Source: Xylaria sp. FL1777 (lineage: Eukaryota; Ascomycota; Sordariomycetes; Xylariales; Xylariaceae). From it: a stretch of 64,000 bases of DNA. Below, in pieces: positions 11,693 through 23,867 of this stretch. Positions within the stretch are counted from its first letter, which is position 1. The number at the start of each line of letters is the position of its first letter. Under the pieces are notes generated by a model. The model searched no databases. It saw nothing but the letters and a program-made list of their open reading frames with translations, and was not told where the DNA came from. The stretch covers positions 184,346-248,345 of the forward strand of contig MU400569.1 of the NCBI GenBank assembly GCA_022578965.1. Reading direction: 5' to 3'. The position numbers and the translations under genes were made by a program.

Positions 11693-13397
11693 GATATACA
11701 ACCATTCAGAGCGAGAAGAGAGCCGATCGTCAGCTTGTCAATGTCAGCTGGACCGGAGATACTCATCATAAGATATGAGACCAGTAAAACCTTATTATTC
11801 TTGGGATTATGATACATCAACATGATAAGAGAGAACGCTTGGCCCACACCTGGTACGAGAAATACAATGTAATATCTACGTGTAGATAGATGTACTATCT
11901 AGATCTACGATGCTCACAGGTCCAATCTTCTCCTTTGCTCTCGTTGATTTGCCCCACCGTGATAAGTGTAAGTGTGGTCGTGGGGAGTACCGGGACATGG
12001 GAACTATTGCGTATGGGTAAGAGTTAAGTAAGTATACTAACCAGTAGGTGGTTTCGGTAGCCCCGCCCGGATGGGTCAACGGGCTATTGCGGGGTAACAA
12101 GCCCGAATACATCGCCTGGACTTCCCGAAACCGGCTTGAACAGCCAACCCGGAATCATGAATCTTTATCTCTTACACATGTGCCTAGCCTCGATTCCAGA
12201 CTAGTATCTATGATTCTATCATATGGGAAGCCTATAGGTAGTTCCATGCAGTTGTTGTCATGCATTGCCTAACTTGGGTTAGATCTTATATACTATCCCG
12301 ATGCCGGGTACGGTTAGATACTTCCAAGTTACCTACGAAACACCCCGGATATCATTGATAAGATTACAATGGGCTGTTCTTATATAATATTGTGCATAAT
12401 TTCTGGGTCGATTCTCTTAACCCAACTGCTTGAAGATCCACGTGGGCTGATTGCCATTGCCGGCTTGGATAGAGGACACCCTTTTCGGCTCGGTCAGCCT
12501 ACATAGAGTATACCTCTACACCTACTTACGCAGTAGTGCTGCCAAAAAAGGCCCACAAGGGGTTTACAGTGGTCGTTTTCAAAGCCGTTGCAATTATTAC
12601 TTATTATCATTTTGTCATGTTATCTTATCTTCAAATGAATCTCAATTCGTAGTTTGTGCTATGAGTCTTTGTCCCTCCTTTCTTATCAGCTTTCTGGGCT
12701 GCACCACTGCTTACATGGAGGTAAACGATGGAACTCTATATCTACCTCCTTATTCTAAACACCAATCTCGTCTGGCGACCTAGGTATCGCTGCCTTCGGG
12801 GGTTCACACACGTGAACAGCTTGAGATAAAAAAGCAGGCCTCAGTGTCAGGCTTTGCCATTGTGTGTATGTATTGTAGTTGTAGATGGGATGGAGTGGAC
12901 CTAGTGTCCTAACACTGTAGCTACCATATATATACATACTACGTATGCCCGGATCATTCATGTATACCGTGCGAACACTGTGCATTATATAAGTATGACA
13001 CTGTATCTAGCTAGGGTACCTAATCTTAGTGTATGGACCTAAGTATTTCTATCCCGCATCATGGCAGCCTTATCGCGTCACAGTGCTGCTGCAGCCAACT
13101 ACATATGCCTTTGATCCTTGTCTGCTATCAAAGCCTCAACATCATCACCACACTGACTGGTCATCTACGGCTGTACAGCTGGCACGCTCTTTTACCACAA
13201 CCCGTCTACAGATTCCCTCACTGTTTCATGACTTTGGCCATATTACAAAGCCATTAGTGAACTATTTTTTCCCCCCCAGTAGATCTCATCTCTTTTCACC
13301 ACCCCAGAGTGGTCACATCCTTCACAAACGATGCCTTGATAGCTTCACACCCAACACTCGCAGTGGTCGCTTCGACGTTTTGTCCCCCACCGCAGCG
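11693..13397. other. Divergent promoter region
   Basis: About 1.7 kb shared upstream region of the amine oxidase gene (leftward) and TFB2 (rightward). Pyrimidine-rich tracts at 13260-13310 precede the TFB2 ATG. Open frames at 11876-12112, 12451-12783 and 13029-13604 have no recognisable content. Confidence 0.5.
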
Positions 13398-14992
13398 ATG
13401 TCGGCAAACGCAAGCTCGCTGTCCGAGTATCTGGAGCAGCTGCCGGGGACGACCTTTCGCAGACTGTACCAGCAACCCTCCACTACCTTCGCCATCTTCC
13501 GGCGCATGCTTCCGAATCTGGGTAAAGGCTCATTCACTCTCAATGCAGGCACCAAGACCTTTCACATGCCGCTCGTCAGATGTGCTGACGTCGCCGCTCA
13601 ATAGCTAAGACAATTGTGATGGCGATACTGTACATGCCGACTCCGTTCCTCATCTCTGACCTCGAGACCTGGGTCAAGTCAAGCGCCAAGCGAGAGAAAG
13701 ATCAGGCCATCTCGATCCTCCGATCCCTCCACATCGTACAGCGAGATGCCTCGCCCACCATCTCCCTGACGCCCAATTTCCGCAACAGCTTACGCCTGGT
13801 GCTCGAAGGTGGCGGCGACCACAACTCCTTTGGTGTACCTTCCACGCAGCCAATCCCCTCGGATGTAGATCTGAATTACCTAGATCGGTACGCGCAGGGA
13901 AAATGGGACGGCATCCTGCATTTCGTGGTCAACTCGGTGGGGTTCAGCAGCGGGCCGGGAGACCGCAGCTCGAACGGGCCCAAGCAGTCCGTGAAAGACC
14001 TCATGATTCGAGGGCATCTTGTCGAGCGGCGAGGTGGTAGTGGCATCAGCATCACTCAGGCTGGATTTACTTTCTTACTGCAGGAAGCGAACGCACAAGT
14101 CTGGACTCTCCTACTACTCTGGCTAGAATCTGCCGACGCGGTAGCGTCTGCTAAGGGCGCAGACGAAGCCCTGCGCGAAGGCCTGGATAGTGTTGACATG
14201 CTGTCCTTCTTCTTCTTACTTGCCTCGCTAGAGCTTGGACGAGCCTATGACACGGACGCGTTGACAGAGGCCCGTCGTAACATGTTACCGAACCTCGTCG
14301 ACTTCGGCCTTGTGTATGTGCCGCCGGCCAATGCACGACAGTTCTTCCCCACACGCCTCGCGACCACGTTAACAAGCAGCGAAACAACAACTCGCAGTAT
14401 AAGCGCCGGTTTCGCAGCAGCAGGAAACCCAACTTCTTCTATGGCTGAAGGCCGTAGTAGTGGTGGCATAGGGGCCGGGGACTCTGGCCAGGACAAGAGC
14501 GCCATTATCCTAGAGACAAATTTCCGCGTGTACGCGTACGTGGACTCACCCTTGCAGATCGCTGTTCTGGCGCTCTTTGTCGACCTGAAGTATCGTTTCA
14601 AGGGACTGGTTTCTGGAGTCCTGACCCGGGCTTCGATCCGGCGCGCTGTAGACATGGGTATCACATCGGACCAGATCATCTCGTACCTCGCCACTCACGC
14701 ACATGAGCAGATGCACCGCGTTGGCGCGTCGAATCAGAAGCCCGTCCTCCCCCCCGTCGTTGTTGACCAAATTCGCCTCTGGCAGCTCGACACGGAGCGT
14801 ATGCTTGCCACCTCGGGCTTCCTGTTCAAGGAATTCGACGACTATAAAGAATACAACGAGATTTGCAACTTCGCCGACGACATCGGCGTTGTCGCCTGGC
14901 GCAACGACCGCAAGGGCATGTTCTTCGCCTCCAAGGTCGACCAGATCAAGGACTTCATGCGAACGAGAAAGAAGGCCAATGAGTCCAAGTGA
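13398..14992 (+). CDS. TFB2: TFIIH subunit TFB2 (p52 homologue)
   Basis: Two exons, 13398-13521 and 13605-14992, with an 83-nt intron, giving 503 aa against roughly 480-513 in the family. The protein is a core subunit of the general transcription and nucleotide-excision-repair factor TFIIH; it binds and stimulates the XPB/Ssl2 helicase. The N-terminus (LSEYLEQLPGTTFRRLYQQP, then AKTIVMAILYMPTPFLISDLE across the splice) and the winged-helix-like middle (LIRGHLVERR-type region, FTFLLQEANAQVWTLLLLWLE) are characteristic. The C-terminal part (IRLWQLDTERMLATSGFLF, then the region up to MFFASKVDQIKDFM) is the module that pairs with TFB5/p8. A low-complexity Ser/Gly linker lies around residue 290. 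It is convergent with the next gene. Confidence 0.95.
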
Positions 14993-15738
14993 GAGAACAA
15001 TGCTCTATAGACTGGGCAAAGCTAGATGAATACCGGCGATCACTCAAATATTCCCTCTATCACTACATACCACGTCCTAGCAAAACTTCACTATGCATTA
15101 GAACGACCAATTCACCGACGAGGGATAGGGATTAGGATCAAGGAGAAGAAGAACATAAGGCAGGGAAACGATGGATGTATAAGATGTGATGTATTGATGG
15201 ACCGGCGTTTCGGAAATAAATAATGGCACACAATCTGGACGCATAACTATCGGCTTTAGAAAAAAGAAGGAAAGAAAGGTAACCCCTTAATTACATACTT
15301 GCTTGAGACTGGATGGTCACTATCTGGAAATCTCTATACGAAGCAAGCAGATACTAAAATAGAAAGAAAGAATTTTCAATCCAGACATGGCACAGTTGGT
15401 GCTAGTCGAGTCGATAAGTAGAAGCGGTGAATTTCCTACCGTACTCATTTCCCCCTTTCTCTGGATTACCTAGGAGTTGCCTGACACTTTCTGCTCTTTC
15501 AGCAGGCATTAAATTGAACAGGTATGTATATGCCTCGATCATTCCTCTTATAAGACTAATCATACAATGAGTACAACACCATGCATACAAGCCATCTTGT
15601 TCTATTTATCTCTACCCGCGAGAATGAATACTCATGAGAGCCGGCTACAATACACCCCGACAACACATTGGCACGCGAAACAATGTGGCTATAATCGACC
15701 AACTAGGGAAGAGCTACATAGGTAGTTCACCAACCAGC
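14993..15738. other. Convergent 3' spacer
   Basis: About 750 bp between the 3' ends of TFB2 and the Ser-rich gene. Purine-rich stretches (15255-15290, 15360-15375) but no supported gene or RNA. Confidence 0.5.
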
Positions 15739-17241
15739 CTACAGTCCTAAACTGCCCCTCTTCGAATGGCCGCCACCGCTACCAATTAGCAGTCGACCGA
15801 CCCACGTTAGCTCTCTGGTCTTCTTCCCTTGCATGGTGAAGAAGAGGTGCTCTTTGCCCGTGCGGCGCGCGTAGCCCTGCTGCCACTGCTGTAGGCTGAG
15901 GCGCGCTTCGCTCGTCGTGCATAGCGCGTCGAGGTGCAAGAAGATGCGTCGGCAGCGATTGTCCTCGTCAACGAGCAACGCCGCCGCCACCTCATACGAG
16001 GGCCGAGGCGGCGCGGCCGTCGTCGTCGAACGCGGGATCTTAGGAGGGAGAGGGACTCTGGATTCGGAATTACGCTGCTGTCGCTTTCGGGGGCTCGTGG
16101 ACCCGGCGGCCGTTGGACGTGTGCTGGGCTTGTTGGGTCTGGCGGCTGGCATAATGCAACCCGTAGTTGCCGAGGTAGCCAGACTGGGCTGCGCCATGGG
16201 GATTAGGGAACGCTCGGCGTGGGCATGTACGAGCGTCGTCAAATTCTCAGGTATCAGGGCCTCGGACTGGAACCGGTCTTGTAGTGCCATGAAGCGGCCC
16301 GCCCAATACGCTGAGCTCTGGGCTGTGTGGATCTGGCGAGGATCGGCTGTTTCTTGTGCTGGGTGCGGAAGTGCCTGTGATGAAGTGGACGATGCAGACT
16401 GTGAGTTGATATAGGGGGCAGGGTCCTTACGAGCCGTGCTCTTCGACGAGGTTGACGTACGTCTTGAATCGCTGCCTGTGAGCTGGCCTAGGGATGTGCG
16501 AGACAACGACGCTGTCAAGTTGGAGAATACGTTGAAAGTTCTGGATTTGGATATACTAAGACGAGACTTTGCATTTTTCTTAGGGGGCGACGGTTTAAGG
16601 AACAGTCTCGGCGTTGGGGATCGATATGTGCTTGGCCTCCTTGTAGCAAGGCTTGCCATTGAAGCGCTCGGTGGAATATTCTCTACGTTACGGCCAGGTA
16701 GAGCCCTCGCGTTGGTGTAGGCTGTTGCTATAGACGGCTTGGATGAGGGTGCTTTGTGCTGTACAGTTGGCATGGGAAGATTGCTATAAGTATGTGAAGC
16801 CTTCAGGGTATTGTCTTTCATGGAGGAGACGTCCATATTACAATAAGATTGAGATGAAGGGAGGGTCGAAGACCTGTTATTGACTTGACGATTCGTTGGA
16901 GGACCTGGACGGTTCATCGTTGTCGAAGCTGTAACGGCAGAGCAAGCAATAGTAGGATGCCCTGATAGAGGACAATCCGTGGAGAAACTAGCAGAGATCT
17001 TGCGAGTTGATGTCGGCGCAGATGGGTCATTAAAGCTGCGAGCAGGCGTGAAAGGTGGAGGCTGTGTGGGAGTGTCTCGCGTGCGGCGGTCGAGCATCGT
17101 GGCCTTCACATATTGTGTTTTGGAAGACACGGAGGCAGCTCCACGAGACCATAAGCTGGAGGCCGTGACATTTCTGCTACAGGACTCTCTTTCTGTCGTT
17201 CTTTCACTCTTTCCCCAAATGGGGTCGCGGCACCGAGGCAT
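15739..17241 (-). CDS. Conserved-looking Ser/Thr/Pro-rich hypothetical protein
   Basis: A single 500-aa open frame with the ATG at 17241. The first 380 residues or so are low-complexity (Ser, Thr, Pro, Arg, Lys) with patches such as PPPFTPARSFNDPS and NVFSNLTASLSRTSLGQL, as in disordered regulatory proteins. The ordered part is the C-terminus: YEVAAALLVDEDNRCRRIFL, then HLDALCTTSEARLSLQQWQQ and GYARRTGKEHLFF, which looks like a helical domain. No catalytic motif or named domain is visible. Real coding is supported by its length, its GC-rich codon pattern and the ordered C-terminus. It could be a cytoskeletal or nuclear scaffold; that is speculation. Confidence 0.7.
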   Translation of the reverse strand: MPRCRDPIWGKSERTTERESCSRNVTASSLWSRGAASVSSKTQYVKATMLDRRTRDTPTQPPPFTPARSFNDPSAPTSTRKISASFSTDCPLSGHPTIACSAVTASTTMNRPGPPTNRQVNNRSSTLPSSQSYCNMDVSSMKDNTLKASHTYSNLPMPTVQHKAPSSKPSIATAYTNARALPGRNVENIPPSASMASLATRRPSTYRSPTPRLFLKPSPPKKNAKSRLSISKSRTFNVFSNLTASLSRTSLGQLTGSDSRRTSTSSKSTARKDPAPYINSQSASSTSSQALPHPAQETADPRQIHTAQSSAYWAGRFMALQDRFQSEALIPENLTTLVHAHAERSLIPMAQPSLATSATTGCIMPAARPNKPSTRPTAAGSTSPRKRQQRNSESRVPLPPKIPRSTTTAAPPRPSYEVAAALLVDEDNRCRRIFLHLDALCTTSEARLSLQQWQQGYARRTGKEHLFFTMQGKKTRELTWVGRLLIGSGGGHSKRGSLGL

Positions 17242-18982
17242 CTCGAGACGGTGGTGACGATGTGTGATACAAGGATAAGGAAGCAGAAGAGGCAGAGTTT
17301 ACCGAGGACAAAGATCAGGACGAGGCTTGTTGTTGTGTTCATCCAGACGATATTGGCCAAACACTTCAAGGTCTCCTTCCCCAGCATGACATTCATCTGA
17401 ATGGTTTGACCGATGGCGAAAGCGAGTGTGGTCGTAGAAGATTTCTCCAACATCTAGTCGGCTCGTCGATCAATTGACGCTGCAAATATGCGGCTTGTTT
17501 CTCTGAGCTACTGATGGCAAACAAGGAGGGATGGGGCTTGCAGTTGTGTGTAGAACCAAAACCTCGGGGTGGCAAGTCGAAAAGTAGCGTGTCTGGGTTG
17601 CTACGGTGTCAGGAGATGGATTTTGGGTCAAGCCGGTCAGTCAGATGTACCCGTGTGTACACACACGCGTATGTTTGTAGGTATGAGGTCAGGGGTATCT
17701 ATAAAACAACAACTCGGTATGTACGTTAGGTACTGTGTTGTGCAGTGCAGCACCTACCATATCTGCGTCCAAGTCGTCGCGCGTTGCCTACTTAAGTACC
17801 TACTTCCTACTTAACATTAAGTGAAGGCTGTAGTGACGTACCTACGTTATAGCCGTGAGCAACCTGTAGATTAGGTAAGTAAGTGACCAGGCAGGTCGTG
17901 AATGCCTCGTAAATCAATTTACTCTTGTAACTCCTTCTGCTAATAAACATAGGCATCGCGTTCTTTCTAAAGAGGCAATGCTATACTCAACCTCTCTAAA
18001 ATACCTTACCTAGGTACACATTCAGAAAATACTCTCTAAGATATATATGCACTTGTTAAATTATTGTTAGATCTCCAGAGTAATGTTAGGTTTTATCTAG
18101 GTGAATAATGATTCCAAGACTGTTTTGCTGTGCTTAAGGGAGAGTCAGGTCACGTGCTGCTACTTTTAGTAAGACGTAAAGATTGATAGAAGGCTCTCAT
18201 ATTACTTAATAAAATCTTTCTTGCAGTAATCTCTTTCTTAACTTATAAACTTAGATTCAGAAATACCACTACCAGGCCTGCACCGTCACATCACCACCTT
18301 CTCAGAATGTCGAATGTGTTTGCAAAGGAGGCACTCACACCTGGGGTTGTGTTACCAGGAAGAGAAGCGTCAGTGCCAGAACTAGACACATCTCGTAGTT
18401 CGCCAAGATTAAAGTAGGACATACTGGTTGTAAGGAGGTTGTAGATTACAGAGGTTGTAGATTACAGAGGTTGTAGATTACCTATGTCACTGATATTCGA
18501 TGGCGTTACTTGCGAAGTAGTACATACATTTGTAGTATGAGAATATCTCGCAATTCCGTAAAGAGAATGGGCACCCTCCAATTGAAGTTCTGCTCTATCC
18601 TTGAAGAGAGTGTTCAGCAGCCAATGAAAATTCTTCGTAAGATCACTGAGACACTGTATTTGCCTAAACAAGCAATGCTCACTATGATCAAGAGACTTAG
18701 CATAGATAAGGACGTTGCTTCAACTTTGAACTATTTAGAGTAGGGTGGGAGCTAGCCGATCACCTACTACCTCCCTATATTAGACCTTATCTGTCCATAG
18801 CTTGGACCCTTATCGCTCCGGACGTCGGAACCTCACGAGCAGGTTGGTTTAACCCCAGATTGGAGCCTTCCCTCCATCTCTCTCTTAGATACATTATTAT
18901 ACTGAGTTTGTGGAAATGAGATTGACAGAAGTATTTGAGACCTATCACCCTGTTTAATTCACCTTTCAATTTGGCGGTACGA
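17242..18982. other. Intergenic region with short unresolved frames
   Basis: About 1.7 kb upstream of two divergent genes. It has several TACCTA/TAGGTA motifs (17725-18016), a triple 16-bp tandem repeat (18435-18480), and short frames at 18307-18417 and 18510-18743 that are open on both strands. I recognise no domain in either. Confidence 0.45.
18435..18480. repeat. Tandem repeat, about three copies of a 16-bp unit
   Basis: The unit GAGGTTGTAGATTACA occurs twice in full and a third time in its first 14 bases, without mismatches. Perfect copies suggest recent replication slippage. Confidence 0.85.
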
Positions 18983-20535
18983 ATGGCCCCAGCTATGGCG
19001 GTCAAGATGAAGCCCCGCATTATCATCCACGGCGGCGCGGGTAACATTAAACGTGAGACCATGAGCGCCGAGCAATATCAGCAGTACCGACGTACCCTCC
19101 TTAATATTGTATGTGCTGATATAGCTATTCGATTGCCACTAGGGATACTTTCTTTTACGGGTTTCCAGTAAATGAAAAAATGAACTTCGTAAACTGTTAG
19201 CTAACCGTGGCGCAGGTAACGTCAACCGATGTCTACATGCGGACACCAAGAGGTACGGCGGATAAACAACCCCTCTCAGGCTCCGTATACCCTTCCGCTC
19301 TGGAGATAGCCACATACGCCGTGGTGAAGCTTGAGGACGAACCGCTTTTCAACTCAGGGCACGGCGCAGTTTTCACGCGCGATGGGATCAATGAGCTCGA
19401 AGCATCAGTCATGGTATCGCGCGGTTTCGCAAAGCGGGGCGTAGGCGTGACAGGGCTACGGACGGTCAAGAACCCGATATTACTGGCGAGAGCAATGCTC
19501 GAGCACGGGAACACAGATTTGGGCTGGGCGGCGGACGGGCTGCAGGAAAACGAGGCAAATGATGCCGGATTAGACGTCCCTTCCGCCCAGGGGCACACGC
19601 TGATTCACGGGAAGACAGCTGAGATCTTGGCGGAGAAATACGGGCTGGAGACGGTGGACCCAAGTTATTTTTTCACCCAGAAGCGCTGGGACGAACACGT
19701 GCGCGGCTTGGAGAAGGAGGGGCAGAATAAAGGGCCCGCGACTTGGAGTGCAGACGAGTATATTCCCCAGGGAACCTGTGGTGCCGTTGCGCTAGATGAA
19801 AGCGGCGTTGTCTGCGTCGCAACTAGTACAGGGGGTCTGACAAACAAGCTCACGGGCCGGATAGGTGATACACCAGTAGTTGGCGCTGGCTTTTGGGCCG
19901 AGGAATGGTCCGAGAAGGGTGACCCCAGCGCAAGTAGACCGCAGCTAGCCGGAGACCCGTGGAGGAGCCTGAAAGAGTATTTGGAAATGCCGGGTCCAAT
20001 CGTGGAGCTCTCTTCAACTCTCCGTGGCTTCCTCGCCGATTGCTTGCCAACACCCTTCATATATAGTCCTCTCACACTGGGGCCTTCTCACTCGACCTAC
20101 ATGAGAGGCGCTGACATAGAAGTCATACGATCAACTGCAGTGTCAGGTACAGGAAACGGGGACTCGTTTCTTCGTACAGCTGCTGCTAGATCGGTCGCTT
20201 CTATTGCACGATGGGCGGGTCTGTCCGCCTCAGATGCCGTCAACCGTATCGCAGGGCGTGGCGGTGAACTCGAGAAGAGTGCAGGTTTGCGGTGGGGTAA
20301 GACAGGCGAGGGCGAAGGTGGAATTATTGGAATCGAATGTGCGATTGCCGTAGACAAGTCAGGGGCTGTGTTATATTCAAGGTCTGAAATACTACAAGAT
20401 CATAATTGTGCTGGCATGTTCAGAGCTTGGATTGGAGATGACGGAGTGGCAGAAATGAAGATCTGGCATGAAGACGAAGGCGGACAGTCAGACGATGGGT
20501 CGAGCCCTCTCTCCCACAACCAGCACAGATATTGA
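18983..20535 (+). CDS. Isoaspartyl peptidase/L-asparaginase family Ntn hydrolase
   Basis: Two exons, 18983-19108 and 19216-20535, with a 107-nt intron. The family's usual N-terminus MKPRIIIHGGAGNI begins at the ATG at 19007 (473 aa); an in-frame ATG at 18983 would add eight residues. These enzymes cleave themselves before a threonine that becomes the nucleophile and then hydrolyse asparagine or beta-aspartyl peptides. The HGGAGN substrate loop is present. The cleavage site lies at 19774-19776 in QGTCGAVALD (Thr about 221 from 19007), followed by the VCVATSTGG motif. The second half has SGTGNGDSFLRTAAA, the usual GTG-containing substrate loop. An insertion of about 70 residues separates the beta-subunit start from that loop, as in the fungal long form. 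It is convergent with TIM17. Confidence 0.92.
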
Positions 20536-20894
20536 TTGCTGTGAGAAGATGCACTATATCCTCTAGATTTTCGATCAGCTCTTGAACGCAGCGCAGAACA
20601 TGGACAAAGAGTAGAGGTGGGCAGTTTATACTATAATCAGTCATCATTAGTACATAATCGCATGCCGATGTGTTGGTTCTGCGACCTAGAAACGCCGACT
20701 GGAGGGTATCGGAGACCCGTCTCGGCAGCTTCTATTTAATTTACACGTCAACTCCTTCTCATATGCAAAAACATCCTATAACCCTTGGAGAATACAGAAA
20801 TCGAGAGCGACGCTGTCGACTTGAAGGAGCAGAGTGTGGTATCGACCCGTTCGTTTGTATGAGAAGCGGGATGGTCGTAGTATGGTTTTCGCGT
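20536..20894. other. Convergent 3' spacer
   Basis: About 360 bp between the stop codons of the Ntn hydrolase gene and TIM17. No feature recognised. Confidence 0.5.
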
Positions 20895-21685
20895 TTAGGC
20901 AAGAGCCTTTTCGGTGTTGGGTGGTGGTGGTGGTAACTGGTAGATTGTTAGATATTGCCAAATAGACTCACATGAGCTCAACGGAAAGCAGGGCTAACCT
21001 CAAGTTTGGTTGATGCAGCAAACATCCTCTGGAAACCAATACCAACACCCTCAATGACTGCCAGCAATACGGCGCAACCGATAGCACCGTTCCTGGCAGC
21101 TTTATAACCTCCTCGAATCGCCAACGCACCACCAGTAAAGAAGCCGGCGCTGACATCCACTCAGTAAGTATAACACATTGGAGGAAGGAATCGTGATTGC
21201 ACATACATGATGGGGTTCCAGGGGTCTTCCTTCCTTCGGATTCCCTTAACCGTGCAATCGAAGGTAGAAAATAGTCCTCCCCAAACTGTTGGGTTATTGT
21301 CAGCCGCTCCTAATTATGAGAATATGGCGAGCGAGAGAATGTAATATACCTCCGAAGTTTCCACCCAACACCGGCGCTCGAAGCTTGACTGCTGTGATGG
21401 CGCCTATCCGTCTCTCGCCTACAGGACTGTTTCGGAACCCTAAATGAGGAAGTCATTAGCATACAGTTTGTGAACCCCCCGCCCTTGCTGGCAGCCTAGG
21501 TTGCGTTACCTTTGATGCCGTGCCATATCGTGCCTCCAATAGCCTGTTGCGACTTTTGGTCAGTATTAGGTGGCAACACTGGTTTGGGATTGAAATATGT
21601 CGAGGCAGAAACATACGCCCATGGCAAATGCACCGCCGAAGTCGTTTAGAATAACCCAAGGGCAGGGGTCGCGTGTGTGATCCAT
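20895..21685 (-). CDS. TIM17: Mitochondrial inner-membrane translocase subunit TIM17
   Basis: Six exons on the minus strand: 21685-21617, 21543-21510, 21439-21350, 21285-21207, 21149-20999, 20936-20895, giving 154 aa, the normal TIM17 length. All introns are GT-AG and 57-73 nt. TIM17 is a core part of the TIM23 complex, which moves presequence proteins across or into the inner mitochondrial membrane. The N-terminus [20 protein letters not shown] carries the acidic residue the family uses in transport. Four membrane segments follow with the GxxxG-rich pattern ([67 protein letters not shown]). The protein ends in a short proline run, [13 protein letters not shown], encoded by a 42-nt last exon; without that splice the reading frame would stop at 20978. 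Confidence 0.95.
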
Positions 21686-23867
21686 TTCGAGCGAATGGGT
21701 GTAAGGACGATGAGGCGCTGATGGGAATTATGTAAGGGTAGGAAGACACCAATGTTGGCGGAATCGCCAAGTTGTGAAAGGCGCGAGTCTTCTTGGGCAG
21801 GCGGTAGGGATGACGGCAGTAATCGGAGAGAGAGGTTGTCGAATGGTATCGTAGACGGCGATCGGGATGATGAATATGACAATTGCTTGTATGGTAGTCG
21901 CGGAGTATTAGCTGGCTTTGGTGGTGCTGTCGGACAAGCCTCTTGCGATAAGGCGACGAAAGAAAATTAAAGTGCCAAGGACGGGGGATGCACTGACCAA
22001 GTCCCGGTCTGTCTGCCCCACGCTTTCGTGTAGCCGCTAAGCGCTCTAGTTGTTTCTGCGGCAAGGGGCTTGCCGCGACAGGATCCACAAGACCCGCCTT
22101 GGAGGTATTGCAGGTAGGGTACTGGCAGAAACGGCATATGCGACTATCAAATAGGTACTAAACATAAACACCCACATACACGTGTGCAGGCTGGACCCTG
22201 TCTTGTATCATGGATCTTCAGGACTACGTATATTACCCGCCAGAAAGGGCAGATTCTGGCCATATGAAGCAGCGTGACGACATGCCTCTCACCAATTTCG
22301 TCATTAATGCTCTCATTGCAGCTAATATGAGGACGGAGAGACAGTCGTATTTTTCTTCTTGTTTTTTTGCTCACCGCCGACTTCGGCCTTCTTGAGCTAC
22401 CCCTTCTGGACAACTTCCGATTGGATGAAGTGAGCCTTGTGAGCGCAACTCAGCTTTTCTTGTTGCGGTGAGCAGCGTCTACGCCGTCTACGCCGTCTCT
22501 AGTGAGTCAGGTTGCATTACGTGAGTCTGTGTAGCTGGTACCAGCGAACGGGTTCGACGAGATCTCGCCCTTGGTATCTGTCCAATCCGAGACAATATGA
22601 GAGATGGAAGCACTGCTTCCGACTAGCATCCGCTCAGCTCTCGGACAAAAGCAGTATAGGTGTGTATGCGTATGTGTGTATGTGTGTATGTGTGTAGGCG
22701 TGAAGTGTTGTTCTTCATTTGTAAGGGTAGGCACCACGTTCCGATCCTCAGCTCGTCAATTGCAAGGCGATTGTCCCTGGTTGGCCAAGACTGGGTACGG
22801 TACTCGCTCTCGTGAGAATTTCTCATATCTGAGACATGGGCCAATCAAACTTGCATGCAGCCTTGGTACGTGTCGGCTCTCGCGGCTGTCGATGAGGCAG
22901 GGTGTGGTGTATAAAAGGTGGCCCTACCGGTAGTCTCTCCATCCTTTGGTGGGCTTTGCTATGGACATCCGCAGTAGATCATCATCAACCTGACCACGTT
23001 CGTGGAAACAGACGCTAGGTACGGCCTCTCAGCCCAAGCTTCAACATGGCCGTAGGGTTTATCGGGGCCGCAAATGGCTGCACGGGTTGTGAAAAGATGA
23101 AGGCCGAAGAAGAACTCGACGAGATCGGGGAGAATGATTCCTCGTCATCTGACGAGAACTTGAGCTTTCATGCAGGTATGTCAACTATCTTTGGGTCATT
23201 TGTTCGAGTCAATTCAAGCCCAGCCACCATGAAATGCAAAATCCCGCTAGCAGACAGCATTTCCCCGTTTCTCTTAGTTTTCCTACCTACTTGGCTAGAG
23301 AAGTGGCCGAGGTCGAAGAAGCCGGCTTCTATAATGGTATTATGTGATTGACGTCTGCTTCATTGGCAATCCATATCAGGTCATCATCTCCTGCCTGCAA
23401 GCTGCCAGGGCAGAACAGGGGCAATCGGGCAACTGGGCACGCTATCTAACGCCCTGACCGGGGCTCCTTCACCCATCCTGGGCACTTATCTATCTACCTA
23501 ATCTCCTTAAGTAGTCTTGGTACCTAGTCTACCTAAGGTAGTACGTGTAGTGTGCATGTACCCGAGCTGGACAGCTGGTTGAGCTCCCCACTCACACTTC
23601 CTCAACATCAATCAAATGCAGCCACTTGCTGCTGCCATCGATGCCACCACCATCCCTCTATGTGGTGCTACTATGGACATTACCTTACCTACAATGTACT
23701 TACCTAGGTGTATATGTGCCTGGAAACGTCACACCTCCACTTGTACACTTGAGCACCCAACACCTCCGAATTTAAGCTTCAATTTGGCGTCTTAGTTCCC
23801 ATGCTTTAGACATGCACATCTACCGTTCCTGGAAACAACTAACGAGCAATCAAACCTCCTAGGCAAC
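21686..23867. other. Long divergent promoter region
   Basis: About 2.2 kb between TIM17 and DUG2. It contains a GT-rich microsatellite (22660-22700), TACCTA/TAGGTA motifs (23480-23545 and 23690-23710) and a 101-codon frame at 23046-23351 without recognisable content. The tail before DUG2 is pyrimidine-rich. Confidence 0.5.
22660..22700. repeat. GT-rich (TGTGTGTA-like) microsatellite
   Basis: Alternating TGTGTATG/TGTGTG units over about 40 bp in a non-coding spacer. Confidence 0.7.

Noticed and set aside
13029..13604. 191-codon frame overlapping the start of TFB2
   Set aside because: It runs through the TFB2 leader and first exon and intron. The TFB2 reading with a splice matches a known family, so this frame is partly the same coding and partly leader.
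17106..17453. Hydrophobic 115-codon minus frame that looked like a membrane protein
   Set aside because: It overlaps the start of the Ser-rich gene in another frame; hydrophobicity covers one short stretch only and no homologue is recognised.
23046..23351. 101-codon frame starting MAVGFIGAANGCTGC
   Set aside because: No recognisable domain, weak context, no partner exon found. It could be the first exon of a small gene, but I cannot support that.
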